A DNA stretch of 64,000 bases, from contig JAPPLH010000003.1 in the NCBI GenBank assembly GCA_028819505.1, positions 23,668 through 87,667 on the forward strand, read 5' to 3'. Positions 55,795 through 63,772 of the stretch are shown piece after piece (position 1 is the stretch's first letter; every line of letters begins with the position of its first letter). A program made the translations under genes and the position numbers. A model generated the notes under the pieces. The model worked only from the letters and a program-made list of their open reading frames with translations. It had not been told where the DNA came from and did no database searches. The stretch comes from Acidimicrobiaceae bacterium (GTDB lineage Bacteria > Actinomycetota > Acidimicrobiia > Acidimicrobiales > Aldehydirespiratoraceae).

Positions 55795-57375
55795 CTAGAG
55801 GCCAGCAGCTACTCCTATCGCGGCTCTGGGGTCGGCCGCTCCGGCGAGGGTGCCCTGGTCGGTGACCTCGATGAGGTGGGCGTGGCCGAAGGAGTGGGGC
55901 GTGTCCTCGCGCAGAGCCGTGGTGTGGCCGCGGGCCGCCAGAGACTCCTGCCAGCCGGTGGCGGCGTCCTCGACAAGTACTCGACGGTCCTGGCCGGGGA
56001 CCCAGGTGGCGAAGCCGGCGTCGCGGTCGTCGGGGCCGAGCACCCAGCGGGGTGCCCGGATGGCTGCGCCCGGAGACTGGCCGAGCCCCAGGGTGCGCGC
56101 CAGCAGCTGAAGCAGGATCTGGGGCTGGGAGTCGCCTCCCATCGTGCCCAGCACCTGGCGCAGCGATCCGTCGGGGTTGGTGACCAGCGCCGGAGACAGG
56201 GTGTGGGGTGGGCGCCGGCCCGGCCCGTACTCAGCCGGGTGGCCGGGCACGAGGTTGAAGCCGAGGCCCCGGTCGTGCAGGAAGATGCCGGTGCTGCCGG
56301 CCACCAGCAAGGATCCGAAGCCGTTGGCGTTGGAGTTGATGAGCGACACGCCCATGCCGTCGCCGTCCACCGCGCACAGGTAGGTGGTGTCGCCCATGGC
56401 TGCCGGTGCGGCGACGTTGCCCGCCCGATCGGGGTCGATGGCATCGCGCCGAGGTCCGAGCCGGGCCGGATCGACCAGCGCCTGGCCGTCGGTGCCGTCG
56501 TACAGCACCCGGACCCGGTCGTGGGCCGCTTGCGAGGCAGCCTCGACTAGCAGATGGGCCCAGCGCCCGTCGTCGGAAGCACCGAGGTCGAGACCATCGG
56601 CGATCCATGCTCCGGCCAGGGTGAGATAGCCCTGCGATGTAGGCGGGACCGTCCACAGAACGTGACCGAACGCCTCGGCCCGCACCGGCTCCACCCAGCG
56701 GGCAACCGGTTGGGCCAAGTCCCCTTCGCTGTACTCCCCCGCGCCGAGCGCGATCAGGCCCTCGCCGAACTCGCCTCCGTAGTAGCCGTCACGCCCGTGC
56801 TCGACGATCGCCCTGAAGGCCCGTGCCGTGCCGGGACGCCGCACCACCGTGCCGGCCCGAAGCCCTGCCGGGATGTCGGTGTTGCCGTCAACCCCGGCCA
56901 CCTCGCCGGACCGCTCGGCCAGCAGCGGCGAGGCTGCAAACCCACCGTCAGCGATGCGTACGGCCTCGGCCAGAACGTCAGCCAGCGGCAGCCGCCCGTA
57001 GCGGGCGTGCAGGGCGAGCCAGCCGTCCACCGCGCCGGGCACGGTGACCGAGGCCACGTCACCGTGCAATGGCATCTCGCCGTGACCCTGCGCTCTCAGC
57101 CGATCAGGATCGGCCCCTGATCCCGCGAACCCGGCCGCGTCTAGCGCGGCCGGCGGGCCGCTGCCCCCGTCGTGTGCCAGCGCCCACACGTCTCCGCCGG
57201 GCCCGCACATGTGAGGCGAAGTCACTGCCAGCACCGCGTTGGCGCCCACGGCCGCATCCGCGGCCGATCCCCCGCGTCTCAGCAAGTCCACCCCGACGCC
57301 GGTGGCCAGGTGATCGACGGTCGACACCATCCCGGACACCGATGTGCGAGTCACGGCGGAAGGAAGTCGAGTCAT
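55795..57375 (-). CDS. ggt: Gamma-glutamyltransferase-like Ntn hydrolase
   Basis: 526 residues. The nucleophile Thr of the small subunit lies in AAMGDTTYLCAVDGDGMGV, and the family pattern continues with SLINSNANGFGSLLVAGSTG, RPPHTLSPALVTNPDGS and LGTMGGDSQPQ. It matures by self-cleavage before that Thr. No signal peptide is evident, so it is cytoplasmic or exported by another route; cytoplasmic members include acylases and cephalosporin-acylase-like enzymes. N-terminal GVDLLRRGGSAADAAVGANA is typical. Confidence 0.92.
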   Translation of the reverse strand: MTRLPSAVTRTSVSGMVSTVDHLATGVGVDLLRRGGSAADAAVGANAVLAVTSPHMCGPGGDVWALAHDGGSGPPAALDAAGFAGSGADPDRLRAQGHGEMPLHGDVASVTVPGAVDGWLALHARYGRLPLADVLAEAVRIADGGFAASPLLAERSGEVAGVDGNTDIPAGLRAGTVVRRPGTARAFRAIVEHGRDGYYGGEFGEGLIALGAGEYSEGDLAQPVARWVEPVRAEAFGHVLWTVPPTSQGYLTLAGAWIADGLDLGASDDGRWAHLLVEAASQAAHDRVRVLYDGTDGQALVDPARLGPRRDAIDPDRAGNVAAPAAMGDTTYLCAVDGDGMGVSLINSNANGFGSLLVAGSTGIFLHDRGLGFNLVPGHPAEYGPGRRPPHTLSPALVTNPDGSLRQVLGTMGGDSQPQILLQLLARTLGLGQSPGAAIRAPRWVLGPDDRDAGFATWVPGQDRRVLVEDAATGWQESLAARGHTTALREDTPHSFGHAHLIEVTDQGTLAGAADPRAAIGVAAGL

Positions 57376-57460
57376 GCCACCAGTGTTGCCCGCGTCACGT
57401 CTGATGGCACTATCGCGTCTCAGCAGGACGGCGAATCGCTACTGGCGTCTTCACCAGCGA

Positions 57461-57490
57461 TTGACATGATGCAAACATCAATAACATAAT
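57461..57490 (+). promoter_or_regulatory. Near-consensus sigma-70-type promoter
   Basis: TTGACA (57461-57466) is separated by 18 bases from CATAAT (57485-57490), which differs from consensus at one base. The segment 57461-57510 is strikingly AT-rich. It lies 31 bases before ATG 57521, so the start of transcription should be near 57497. Confidence 0.75.
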
Positions 57491-57520
57491 ATGTATAGGC
57501 CTTGTTGATAGCTTCGATAC

Positions 57521-57781
57521 ATGGCACCGTTACGGGACCGACACCCTGACAAGGACATCAACGCGGCCATCGCAGAACTGAGAGCTGCCGGCTGGCGGAT
57601 CGAGCGCAGCAAGGGACGCACCGCTCACGCATGGGGCAAGGCGTTCTGTCCGCGCGAACGACATCGAGAGCATCCGGACTGCGCGACATCCATATCGGGT
57701 ACGCCCCGTAGCGGTGCCGCCGAGGCCCGTAGACTGAGGCAGCGCATCAAGAGGTGCCAGTGGCTGAGCGAGGCGACATGA
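57521..57781 (+). CDS. Small conserved protein, first gene of a TA-like pair
   Basis: 86 residues, basic with Cys and His. DINAAIAELRAAGWRIERSK is followed by AHAWGKAFCPRERHREHPDC and IKRCQW. The GW-rhythm and AHAWG resemble a HicA-like dsRNA-binding fold, and small proteins of this AxxHAWGxxxCP pattern occur widely beside a second small gene, as here. I do not know a tested function. Its stop overlaps the next start by four bases (ATGA). Confidence 0.75.
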   Translation: MAPLRDRHPDKDINAAIAELRAAGWRIERSKGRTAHAWGKAFCPRERHREHPDCATSISGTPRSGAAEARRLRQRIKRCQWLSEAT

Positions 57782-58068
57782 AGGACGCGACCCCCGACAA
57801 CAGCGACCCGGCGCATCATCTGGTGCTTGTCACGGAGGGCCGCGACCTGCTCGATGACGAGGTGCTCGAAGCACTGTACGAAGCAGGTTGCACCGACGCC
57901 AGCATCGGGCATCGAACGGTCGAGTTCGACCGGGAAGCCCCTACTCGATGGGACGCAATCCAGTCGGCGATCCGGGACGTGACCGCGGTGGCCGGTGTGA
58001 ATATCGTCGACGTGCGCGACAGCCTCGACGCGCTGCCCGGCAACCGGACCGAGCGCGCCCTCGCGTAG
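57778..58068 (+). CDS. Small conserved protein, second gene of a TA-like pair
   Basis: 96 residues from ATG 57778; a Met 24 bases earlier lies inside the preceding gene. HHLVLVTEGRDLLDDEVLEAL, YEAGCTDASIGHRTVEFDRE and AIQSAIRDVTAVAGVNIVDV show an alpha-beta ferredoxin-like small protein, acidic overall. The acidic protein with a basic partner in an ATGA overlap fits an antitoxin-like role. Confidence 0.75.
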   Translation: MKDATPDNSDPAHHLVLVTEGRDLLDDEVLEALYEAGCTDASIGHRTVEFDREAPTRWDAIQSAIRDVTAVAGVNIVDVRDSLDALPGNRTERALA

Positions 58069-58121
58069 GCGCCCGCCGGCCGGGCTTGGCTCGACCGACT
58101 AGGCGTCGGTTCAGTTGGCGC

Positions 58122-58940
58122 CTATGCGACTCCGGCGGCGTTCAGGGCCCGCTCGGTGAGGACCCTGGCCAGATGGCTGCGGTACTCGGCGTCGGCGTTG
58201 AGGTCGTCGGGGGGATCGAGCCCGTCGGCGGCCACCGCGGCCGCCTCGGCTGCTGAGGCGCCGCCGGCCACCGCGGCCTCCACGCCGGAGGCCCGGACGG
58301 GCGTCGAGCCCATGTTGACCAGGCTGACGCCCGCGCCGCCGCCGGCCACGGCCACGCCGACGATGGCCCAGTCCTGGGCCCGGCGGTTGAACTTCTGGTA
58401 GTTCCAGCCGCCGCTGCCGGCAGGCACCCGCACCTCGGTGATCATCTCGTCGTCGGCCAGCACCGACTCGAAGTACCCGGTGAAGAAGTCGGTGGCCGCG
58501 ATCTCACGCGAACCGCCGGGTCCCTGCGCCACGATGGTGCCGCCCAGGGCCAGCACGGCCGCGGGCAGGTCCGACGCCGGATCGGCGTGGGCGATAGTGC
58601 CGCCCAGCGTGCCCCGATGGCGCACGGCGGGGTCGCCCACCAGCGCGGCCACCGAAGCCAGCATCGGGCAGGCCTCGGCCAGCGCGGCCGAGTGCTCGAG
58701 CTCGCTGTGGCGGGTGAGCGCCCCGATGGACACCGTGCCGTTGCCGGTGCGGATGTACCGAAGGTCGTCGAGACGGCCCACGTCGACCAGCACGCTGGGC
58801 GTGGCCAGCCGGTACCGCATCATCGGAATGAGGCTGTGGCCCCCGGCCAGCAGCTTGGCGTCGTCACCGTGCTCGCCCAGCAGCGAGATCGCGTGGTCGA
58901 CGGACTCGGCGACTTCATAGTCGAAAGCGGCGGGAATCAC
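58122..58940 (-). CDS. coxM: FAD-binding subunit of a form II CO-dehydrogenase-like molybdenum hydroxylase
   Basis: 272 residues from GTG 58940, preceded by a perfect AAGGAGGT and overlapping the large-subunit stop (GTGA). FAD motifs LLAGGHSLIPMMRYR and RGTLGGTIAHADPASDLPA are intact. It passes electrons from the Fe-S subunit to an acceptor. Last gene in the S-L-M set. The form II order S-L-M agrees with the large-subunit active-site type. A weak hairpin (TAGGCG/CGCCTA) lies at its stop. Confidence 0.92.
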   Translation of the reverse strand: MIPAAFDYEVAESVDHAISLLGEHGDDAKLLAGGHSLIPMMRYRLATPSVLVDVGRLDDLRYIRTGNGTVSIGALTRHSELEHSAALAEACPMLASVAALVGDPAVRHRGTLGGTIAHADPASDLPAAVLALGGTIVAQGPGGSREIAATDFFTGYFESVLADDEMITEVRVPAGSGGWNYQKFNRRAQDWAIVGVAVAGGGAGVSLVNMGSTPVRASGVEAAVAGGASAAEAAAVAADGLDPPDDLNADAEYRSHLARVLTERALNAAGVA

Positions 58941-61324
58941 GACGCACCTCCTTGGGCATCGGCGATGGCTCTCCAAACGGTCTGGGGCGACGCCGGCATG
59001 TCCACGTCGGTCACACCGAGGTCGCGCAGGGCGTCCACCACGGCGTTGATCACCGCGGGGGCGGCCGCGATGGTGCCGGCCTCGCCCACGCCCTTCACCC
59101 CCATCGGGTTGGTGGGGCTGGGCGTGGCGTGGCTGTCGAGCCGGAAGCGTGGCGCCTCCGCGGCCGACGGCACCAGGTAGTCGCCCAGGTTGGCCGACAC
59201 GAGCTGGCCGTCGGAGTTGTAGACGGCGTCCTCGTACAGCGCCTGGGCCGCACCCTGAAGGATGCCCCCGTGCACCTGGCCCTCGACTATCAGCGGGTTG
59301 ATCTGCACACCGCAGTCGTCCACCGCCACGTAGTCGATCAAGTCCACGTCCCCGGTGTCGGTGTCGACCTCGACGGTGGCGATGTGGGTGCCGTTGGGGA
59401 ACGTGAAGTTGGGCGGGTCGTAGGTGACGTGGGCCTCCAGGTTGGGCTCCATGCCGTCGGGCAGGTCGTGCGCCGTGAACGCCGCGAAGGCGATCCCCGC
59501 CAGCGGCACCTCGGCCTCGGGGGTGCCCCGCACGCTGAAGACGCCCCCGGAGAACTCCAGGTCGTCCTCGCTGGCCTCCAGCTGGTGGGCGGCGATGGCC
59601 CGGGCCTTGTCGATCACCTTCTCGGTGGCCATGTAGACCGCCGTGCCGCCGACCGCCAGCGACCGCGACCCGTAGGTGTCCAGGCCGGTGGGGCTGACCG
59701 CGGTGTCGGAGTGCAGGACCTCCACGTCGTCGGGATCGACGCCGAGCTTGTCGGCCACGATCATCGACCAGCAGGTCTCATGTCCCTGCCCGTGGGGCGT
59801 GGACCCGGTCACCACCTGCACCTTGCAGGTGGGCGAGATCCGCACCGTGGCCGCCTCCCAGCCGCCCGCGCCGTAGTCGAGCGACGCCAGCACCCGGCTG
59901 GGCGCCAGGCCGCACATCTCCACGTAGCTGGAGAAGCCGACGCCGATGCGCTTCGACGAACCGGAGGCCCGCCGCTGGGCCTGCTCGGCCCGGCGCCCGT
60001 CGACGTCGGCCAGCGCGACCGCCTTGTCGAGCACGGTCTGGTAGTCGCCGCTGTCGAAGACGAGGCCGGCCGCCGACTCGTACGGGAAGGCGTCGGCGCC
60101 GATGAAGTTGCGGGCCCTGATCTCCTCGGGCGACACCCCCACCGACACGGCCAGCGAGTCCATGGCCCGCTCGATGGCGTAGGTGGCCTCGGGACGGCCC
60201 GCGCCCCGGTAGGCGTCGGTCGGGGTCCGGTTGGTGAACACCGACGTGCACTCGAACATGTAGAGCCCGATGTCGTAGCAGCCGTGGTACAGGAACCCGC
60301 CCAGCAGCGGCACGCCCGGCGTGACCAGCTGGAGGTAGGCGCCCATGTCGGCCAGCAGCTTCACCCGCACCGCCGTCACCTTGCCGTCGGCGTCGGCGGC
60401 CAGCTCGATGTGCTGCACCTGGCCCCGGCCCTGGATGGTGGACACTGCGGCCTCGGCCCGGCCCTCGGTCCAGCGCACGGGGGCGCCCCGCTGCATCGCC
60501 AGGGCGCTGCAGAGGATCTCCTCGGCGTAGACGTTCAGCTTGCAGCCGAAGCCGCCGCCCACCGACGGGGCCACCACCCGCAGCTTGTTCTCACCGATGC
60601 CGAGCACCACCGCGGTCATCACCTTGAGGATGTGCGGGATCTGGGTGGCTGAGTACAGCGTGAGCTCGCCGCCGGCCGGCGACGGCACCGCCGCGCAGCC
60701 CCGGGGCTCCATCGGCGCCGGGATCAGCCGCTGCTGCAGGTAGCGCTCGCTCACCACGTGGGCGGCCTCCGCGAAGGCGGCGTCCACCGCGGGGGCGTTG
60801 TCGCCCCACAGTCCCCACGTGTAGCACTCGTTGCTGTCGAGGTCGGCATGGACCAGCGGCGCGCCGTCGGCCACCGCGTCGGTGATCTCGACCACTGCGG
60901 GCAGCGGCTCGTAGTCGACTACGACCGCGGCCGCGCCGTCGGCGGCGGCGTAGCGGGAGTCGGCCAGGACCACCGCCACCGCGTCGCCCACGTACTTGGC
61001 AGTGCCCCGGGCCACCGGCAGGTGCGTCGGGTTCTTCATGTCGGGGGTGACCGGCCAGGCGCACGGCAGGGCGCCCTCGCCCCACAGCGGGGCCAGGTCC
61101 TCGCCGGACAGCACCTCGTTCACGCCGTCGATGGCGAGGGCGGCGGCGCCGTCGATGCCGACGATGTTGGCGTGGGCCTCGGTGGACCGAACCACGCCCA
61201 CCCAGATCGCGCCGGGCAGGGCGAGGTCGTCGATGAACTTGGCCTCACCGGTGAGCAGGGCCGGGTCCTCCTTGCGGAGCCGGCGGGAGCCGACGTGACC
61301 GGGAGCTTCTTCGGTGATGGTCAT
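58937..61324 (-). CDS. coxL: Molybdopterin-binding large subunit, form II CO-dehydrogenase-like
   Basis: 795 residues from ATG 61324. The active-site loop reads RTPTDAYRGAGRPEATY: the AYRGAGR form marks form II enzymes, in contrast to AYxCSFR of the genuine form I CO dehydrogenase. Also visible are VGGGFGCKLNVYAEE, STPHGQGHETCWSMIVAD and KGVGEAGTIAAAPAVINAV (catalytic Glu). Form II enzymes may oxidise CO poorly or act on purines, nicotinate or other aldehyde-type or aromatic substrates. No CoxG, CoxD/E/F maturation gene is seen in the window. Confidence 0.94.
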   Translation of the reverse strand: MTITEEAPGHVGSRRLRKEDPALLTGEAKFIDDLALPGAIWVGVVRSTEAHANIVGIDGAAALAIDGVNEVLSGEDLAPLWGEGALPCAWPVTPDMKNPTHLPVARGTAKYVGDAVAVVLADSRYAAADGAAAVVVDYEPLPAVVEITDAVADGAPLVHADLDSNECYTWGLWGDNAPAVDAAFAEAAHVVSERYLQQRLIPAPMEPRGCAAVPSPAGGELTLYSATQIPHILKVMTAVVLGIGENKLRVVAPSVGGGFGCKLNVYAEEILCSALAMQRGAPVRWTEGRAEAAVSTIQGRGQVQHIELAADADGKVTAVRVKLLADMGAYLQLVTPGVPLLGGFLYHGCYDIGLYMFECTSVFTNRTPTDAYRGAGRPEATYAIERAMDSLAVSVGVSPEEIRARNFIGADAFPYESAAGLVFDSGDYQTVLDKAVALADVDGRRAEQAQRRASGSSKRIGVGFSSYVEMCGLAPSRVLASLDYGAGGWEAATVRISPTCKVQVVTGSTPHGQGHETCWSMIVADKLGVDPDDVEVLHSDTAVSPTGLDTYGSRSLAVGGTAVYMATEKVIDKARAIAAHQLEASEDDLEFSGGVFSVRGTPEAEVPLAGIAFAAFTAHDLPDGMEPNLEAHVTYDPPNFTFPNGTHIATVEVDTDTGDVDLIDYVAVDDCGVQINPLIVEGQVHGGILQGAAQALYEDAVYNSDGQLVSANLGDYLVPSAAEAPRFRLDSHATPSPTNPMGVKGVGEAGTIAAAPAVINAVVDALRDLGVTDVDMPASPQTVWRAIADAQGGAS

Positions 61325-61325
61325 G

Positions 61326-61796
61326 TCAGTCACCTCCCGAGCCCGCCGCGGCGAGCACGGCATCGACGATGTTCTGGTAGCCGGTGCAGCGGCAGAGGTT
61401 GCCCTCGAGGCCGTGGCGCACGCCGCCCTCGTCGAGGCCGGGATACTCGTCCACCAGCGAGATGGCGGCCATCACCATGCCCGGCGTGCAGTAGCCGCAC
61501 TGCAGGGCATGGTGCTCGTGGAACGCCTGCTGCATCGGGTGCAGCGTTCCGTCGGCGTCGGCGACACCCTCGATGGTGGTGATGTCGGCGCCGTCGGCCT
61601 GCACCGCGAACATGGTGCAGGACTTGGCGGATTGGCCGTCCACCAGCACCGTGCACGCCCCGCAGCTGCTGGAGTCGCAGCCGACGTTCGTGCCCGTGAG
61701 CCCTAGGTCGTCGCGCAGCGCATGCACCAGCAGGGTGCGAGGCTCCACTTCGAGGCTCCGTTCGGTGCCGTTGACGGTCAGGGTCACAGCTGTCAT
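61326..61796 (-). CDS. coxS: [2Fe-2S] small subunit, CO-dehydrogenase-like
   Basis: 156 residues from ATG 61796 with AGGAG upstream. Plant-type cluster Cys in [18 protein letters not shown] and KSCTMF, and second cluster Cys in [14 protein letters not shown] and [13 protein letters not shown]. It relays electrons from molybdenum to FAD. First gene of the set; a strong hairpin separates it from the nucleotidyltransferase gene upstream. Confidence 0.95.
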   Translation of the reverse strand: MTAVTLTVNGTERSLEVEPRTLLVHALRDDLGLTGTNVGCDSSSCGACTVLVDGQSAKSCTMFAVQADGADITTIEGVADADGTLHPMQQAFHEHHALQCGYCTPGMVMAAISLVDEYPGLDEGGVRHGLEGNLCRCTGYQNIVDAVLAAAGSGGD

Positions 61797-61878
61797 GCGC
61801 TTCTCCTGTGTTGACCGGTTGGGGGCCGTCATCCTGTCGCGGATTCTGGCCGCTGTCGAATGAATGTGGTCGAAGCGG

Positions 61879-61929
61879 CGAACTTCAATCGGTTAGCCAC
61901 CTCTGAGGTGGTCAACCCATTGAAGTTCG
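61879..61929 (-). terminator. 51-bp near-perfect inverted repeat
   Basis: Two 25-base arms around a single T (61904). The outer 11 bases (CGAACTTCAAT/ATTGAAGTTCG) and the inner 7 (CCACCTC/GAGGTGG) pair perfectly, with three mismatched positions between. It begins 17 bases after the nucleotidyltransferase stop, and 83 bases before coxS. Terminator without T-run is the simplest reading; a regulatory role before coxS is possible. Confidence 0.7.
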
Positions 61930-61946
61930 GGCCGTGACGGGCCTTC

Positions 61947-62807
61947 CTAGGGGTGTCCTCCGGCAGCGGGGTGTCCAGCCAGCGCGGCACGGGCCGCCTC
62001 CAGGTCGTCGGGGTTCGTCACACCGATCCACGCCTCGGTGGTGGACACCATCCTCACCGACAGCGCCCGCTGGGCCATCCGGTCGGCCACGACCGTCGGC
62101 AGCAGACACTCTGCATCGGCCTCACCGCCGTGGTCGGCCAGGAAGCGCTCGAAGCTCTCGCCGATCCAGTCGAACGCCGCCCGCGGGAAGGCCCACAGGT
62201 TCATGGACACGATGGTGTCGTCGCTGAGCGCGGCGGCGGGCTCGGACGAAGTGATCGCGCCGTCGGCCTGGCGGGCCACTCCGTGGTGCTCGACGATGCC
62301 CGTGAGGCGGTCCCCAGATAGTCGGCACACGCCGCGGCTGACGCTTCCCGTGGCGGAGAGTGTCCGTGCGAGGCCGTATCCGCACAGGCAGGCCTCGTCG
62401 TCGTCGAGACCGGTCGCCGAGGCGGCCAGAGCCGACATCGCCTCCGGGCCGTAGTAGTCGTCGGCGTTGCACACTACGAAGGGGCCATCGACCTCGGCCG
62501 CGGCCACCAGGACGGCGTGAGCGGTGCCCCACGGCTTGGACCGGGGCGCGCCGTGCTCGTCCTGGCGGACGTAGGCGAACTCGATGCCGGCGCGCTGCAG
62601 GTCGCCGTGCCGGGCGTCCACATGGGTGCGCAGGACGGGCTCGATCTCCGAGCGCACCACGAGCACCACCTTCGAGGCGCCCGCGCCCGCCGCCGCCGAG
62701 ATCGCGTAGTCGAGGAAGGTCTCGCCGTCGGGTCCTACTTCGACGAGTTGCTTGTCGCCGCCGAAGCGCCGGCCGATGCCGGCCGCCATCACCACCAGCG
62801 CGAACAT
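61947..62807 (-). CDS. Nucleotidyltransferase-fold (sugar-phosphate) protein
   Basis: 286 residues from ATG 62807; the frame extends upstream into the repeat region without homology. VVMAAGIGRRFGGDKQLVEV is the NTP-binding start, VVCNADDYYGPEAMSALA the metal-Asp loop, and VSMNLWAFPRAAFDW a late strand. It would transfer a nucleotide onto a sugar or alcohol phosphate. The group of long MobA-like/GlmU-like proteins with this end is unclear. Its role is not given by neighbours. Confidence 0.85.
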   Translation of the reverse strand: MFALVVMAAGIGRRFGGDKQLVEVGPDGETFLDYAISAAAGAGASKVVLVVRSEIEPVLRTHVDARHGDLQRAGIEFAYVRQDEHGAPRSKPWGTAHAVLVAAAEVDGPFVVCNADDYYGPEAMSALAASATGLDDDEACLCGYGLARTLSATGSVSRGVCRLSGDRLTGIVEHHGVARQADGAITSSEPAAALSDDTIVSMNLWAFPRAAFDWIGESFERFLADHGGEADAECLLPTVVADRMAQRALSVRMVSTTEAWIGVTNPDDLEAARAALAGHPAAGGHP

Positions 62808-62822
62808 GCCGCTCAGCGCTCC

Positions 62823-62987
62823 AATGCGGCCATCGCGGGACGGCTCACAGAGAGGCCGGCCCGAGACGCGAGCTGCTGGCACTATCACGCTCACACTCTC
62901 GTCGGGCGGCGGGTGGGCCGGCCCGAGACGCGAGCTGCTGGCACTGCCCGACGAACTCGAATGCAGCGATCGCGGGACCGCTCACAG
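62823..62987. repeat. Nested direct repeats (30-bp pair and 28-bp pair)
   Basis: A 30-bp unit (starting GGCCGGCCCGAGACGCGAGC, ending TGCTGGCACT) occurs twice without mismatch at 62854-62883 and 62916-62945, with a 32-base spacer. A 28-bp unit around ATCGCGGGAC...GCTCACAG occurs at 62823-62850 and 62960-62987 with three differences. They fill the 206-base gap between the phosphatase and nucleotidyltransferase genes. The 30/32 spacing is CRISPR-like, but only two copies exist and no cas genes are near. Confidence 0.85.
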
Positions 62988-63013
62988 CGAGTGTGGAGCG
63001 GCTCGTGGCACGC

Positions 63014-63625
63014 TCAGCGCTCCAGCAGGTGGCGCACGTGGTGGGTCTCGTTCACGGAGCGGACCGTGCGCCGGCCGGTGCTGGACGCCGCGACCCGGGT
63101 GATGCCGCAGTAGTCGACCAGCAGCGACAGCGGGTCGTCGATGCCGAGCAGGCTCTGGAGGTACACGCCGGTCACCATGCCGTGGCAGAACACGGCCACC
63201 GTGCGGGAGCGGTTGGTGTGGATCACGTGCTCGAATCCCCGCTCCACCCGGGCCTGGAACTCCTCGTAGCCGTCCGAGAAGATGGTCTCGTTGAGGTCGG
63301 CGCCGGGGTCGTAGTAGTGGGCGGTGGCGGGGTCGTCGCGGCTGAACTCCTCTGCGGGCACGTAGATCTGCGACCGGTGGTCGGACTCGCGCAGGTCGTC
63401 GAGTATCTCGACGGCGAGGCCGAGCCGCCCGGCCAGGGGCTCGGCGGTCCGCCGTGCCCGCTTCATCGACGACGACACGATGTGGTCGATCCCATCCTCG
63501 ATCAGGAAGTCGGCGGTGGCTTCGGCCTGGCGCCGGCCGATGTCGGCCAGGTCGGGGTCGGCGGATCCGCCTTCCGGGGCCTCGTCGCGCACCGGGCGGG
63601 CATGGCGGATAACGAGCAACTCCAT
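63014..63625 (-). CDS. Histidine phosphatase family protein
   Basis: 203 residues from ATG 63625 (MELLVIRHARPVRDEAP); an upstream extension is not conserved. The phosphoacceptor is in VIRHARPVR, with SSSMKRARRTAEPLAGRL and FCHGMVTGVYL completing the site. The middle NETIFSDGYEEFQAR is usual for longer actinobacterial members. Likely a phosphoglycerate mutase-like phosphatase; substrate unknown. Its C-terminal end reaches into the repeat-filled gap. Confidence 0.92.
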   Translation of the reverse strand: MELLVIRHARPVRDEAPEGGSADPDLADIGRRQAEATADFLIEDGIDHIVSSSMKRARRTAEPLAGRLGLAVEILDDLRESDHRSQIYVPAEEFSRDDPATAHYYDPGADLNETIFSDGYEEFQARVERGFEHVIHTNRSRTVAVFCHGMVTGVYLQSLLGIDDPLSLLVDYCGITRVAASSTGRRTVRSVNETHHVRHLLER

Positions 63626-63772
63626 CTGGACGCGGGAGGCTACCGGGGACGGTCCACGCTCGATCCGGCCGCATCGCCGGGGCCGGCTCGCGCCGCCCAC
63701 AGCCCGGCACGCCGGATTGGCAGCCCGGGACGCCCAGACGGGCGCTCTGCGCTGCCAATTCCGGCGCCGAGA

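Noticed and set aside
62854..62945. CRISPR array from the 30-bp repeat pair
   Set aside because: Two copies are too few, and a second enclosing repeat pair indicates local duplication instead.
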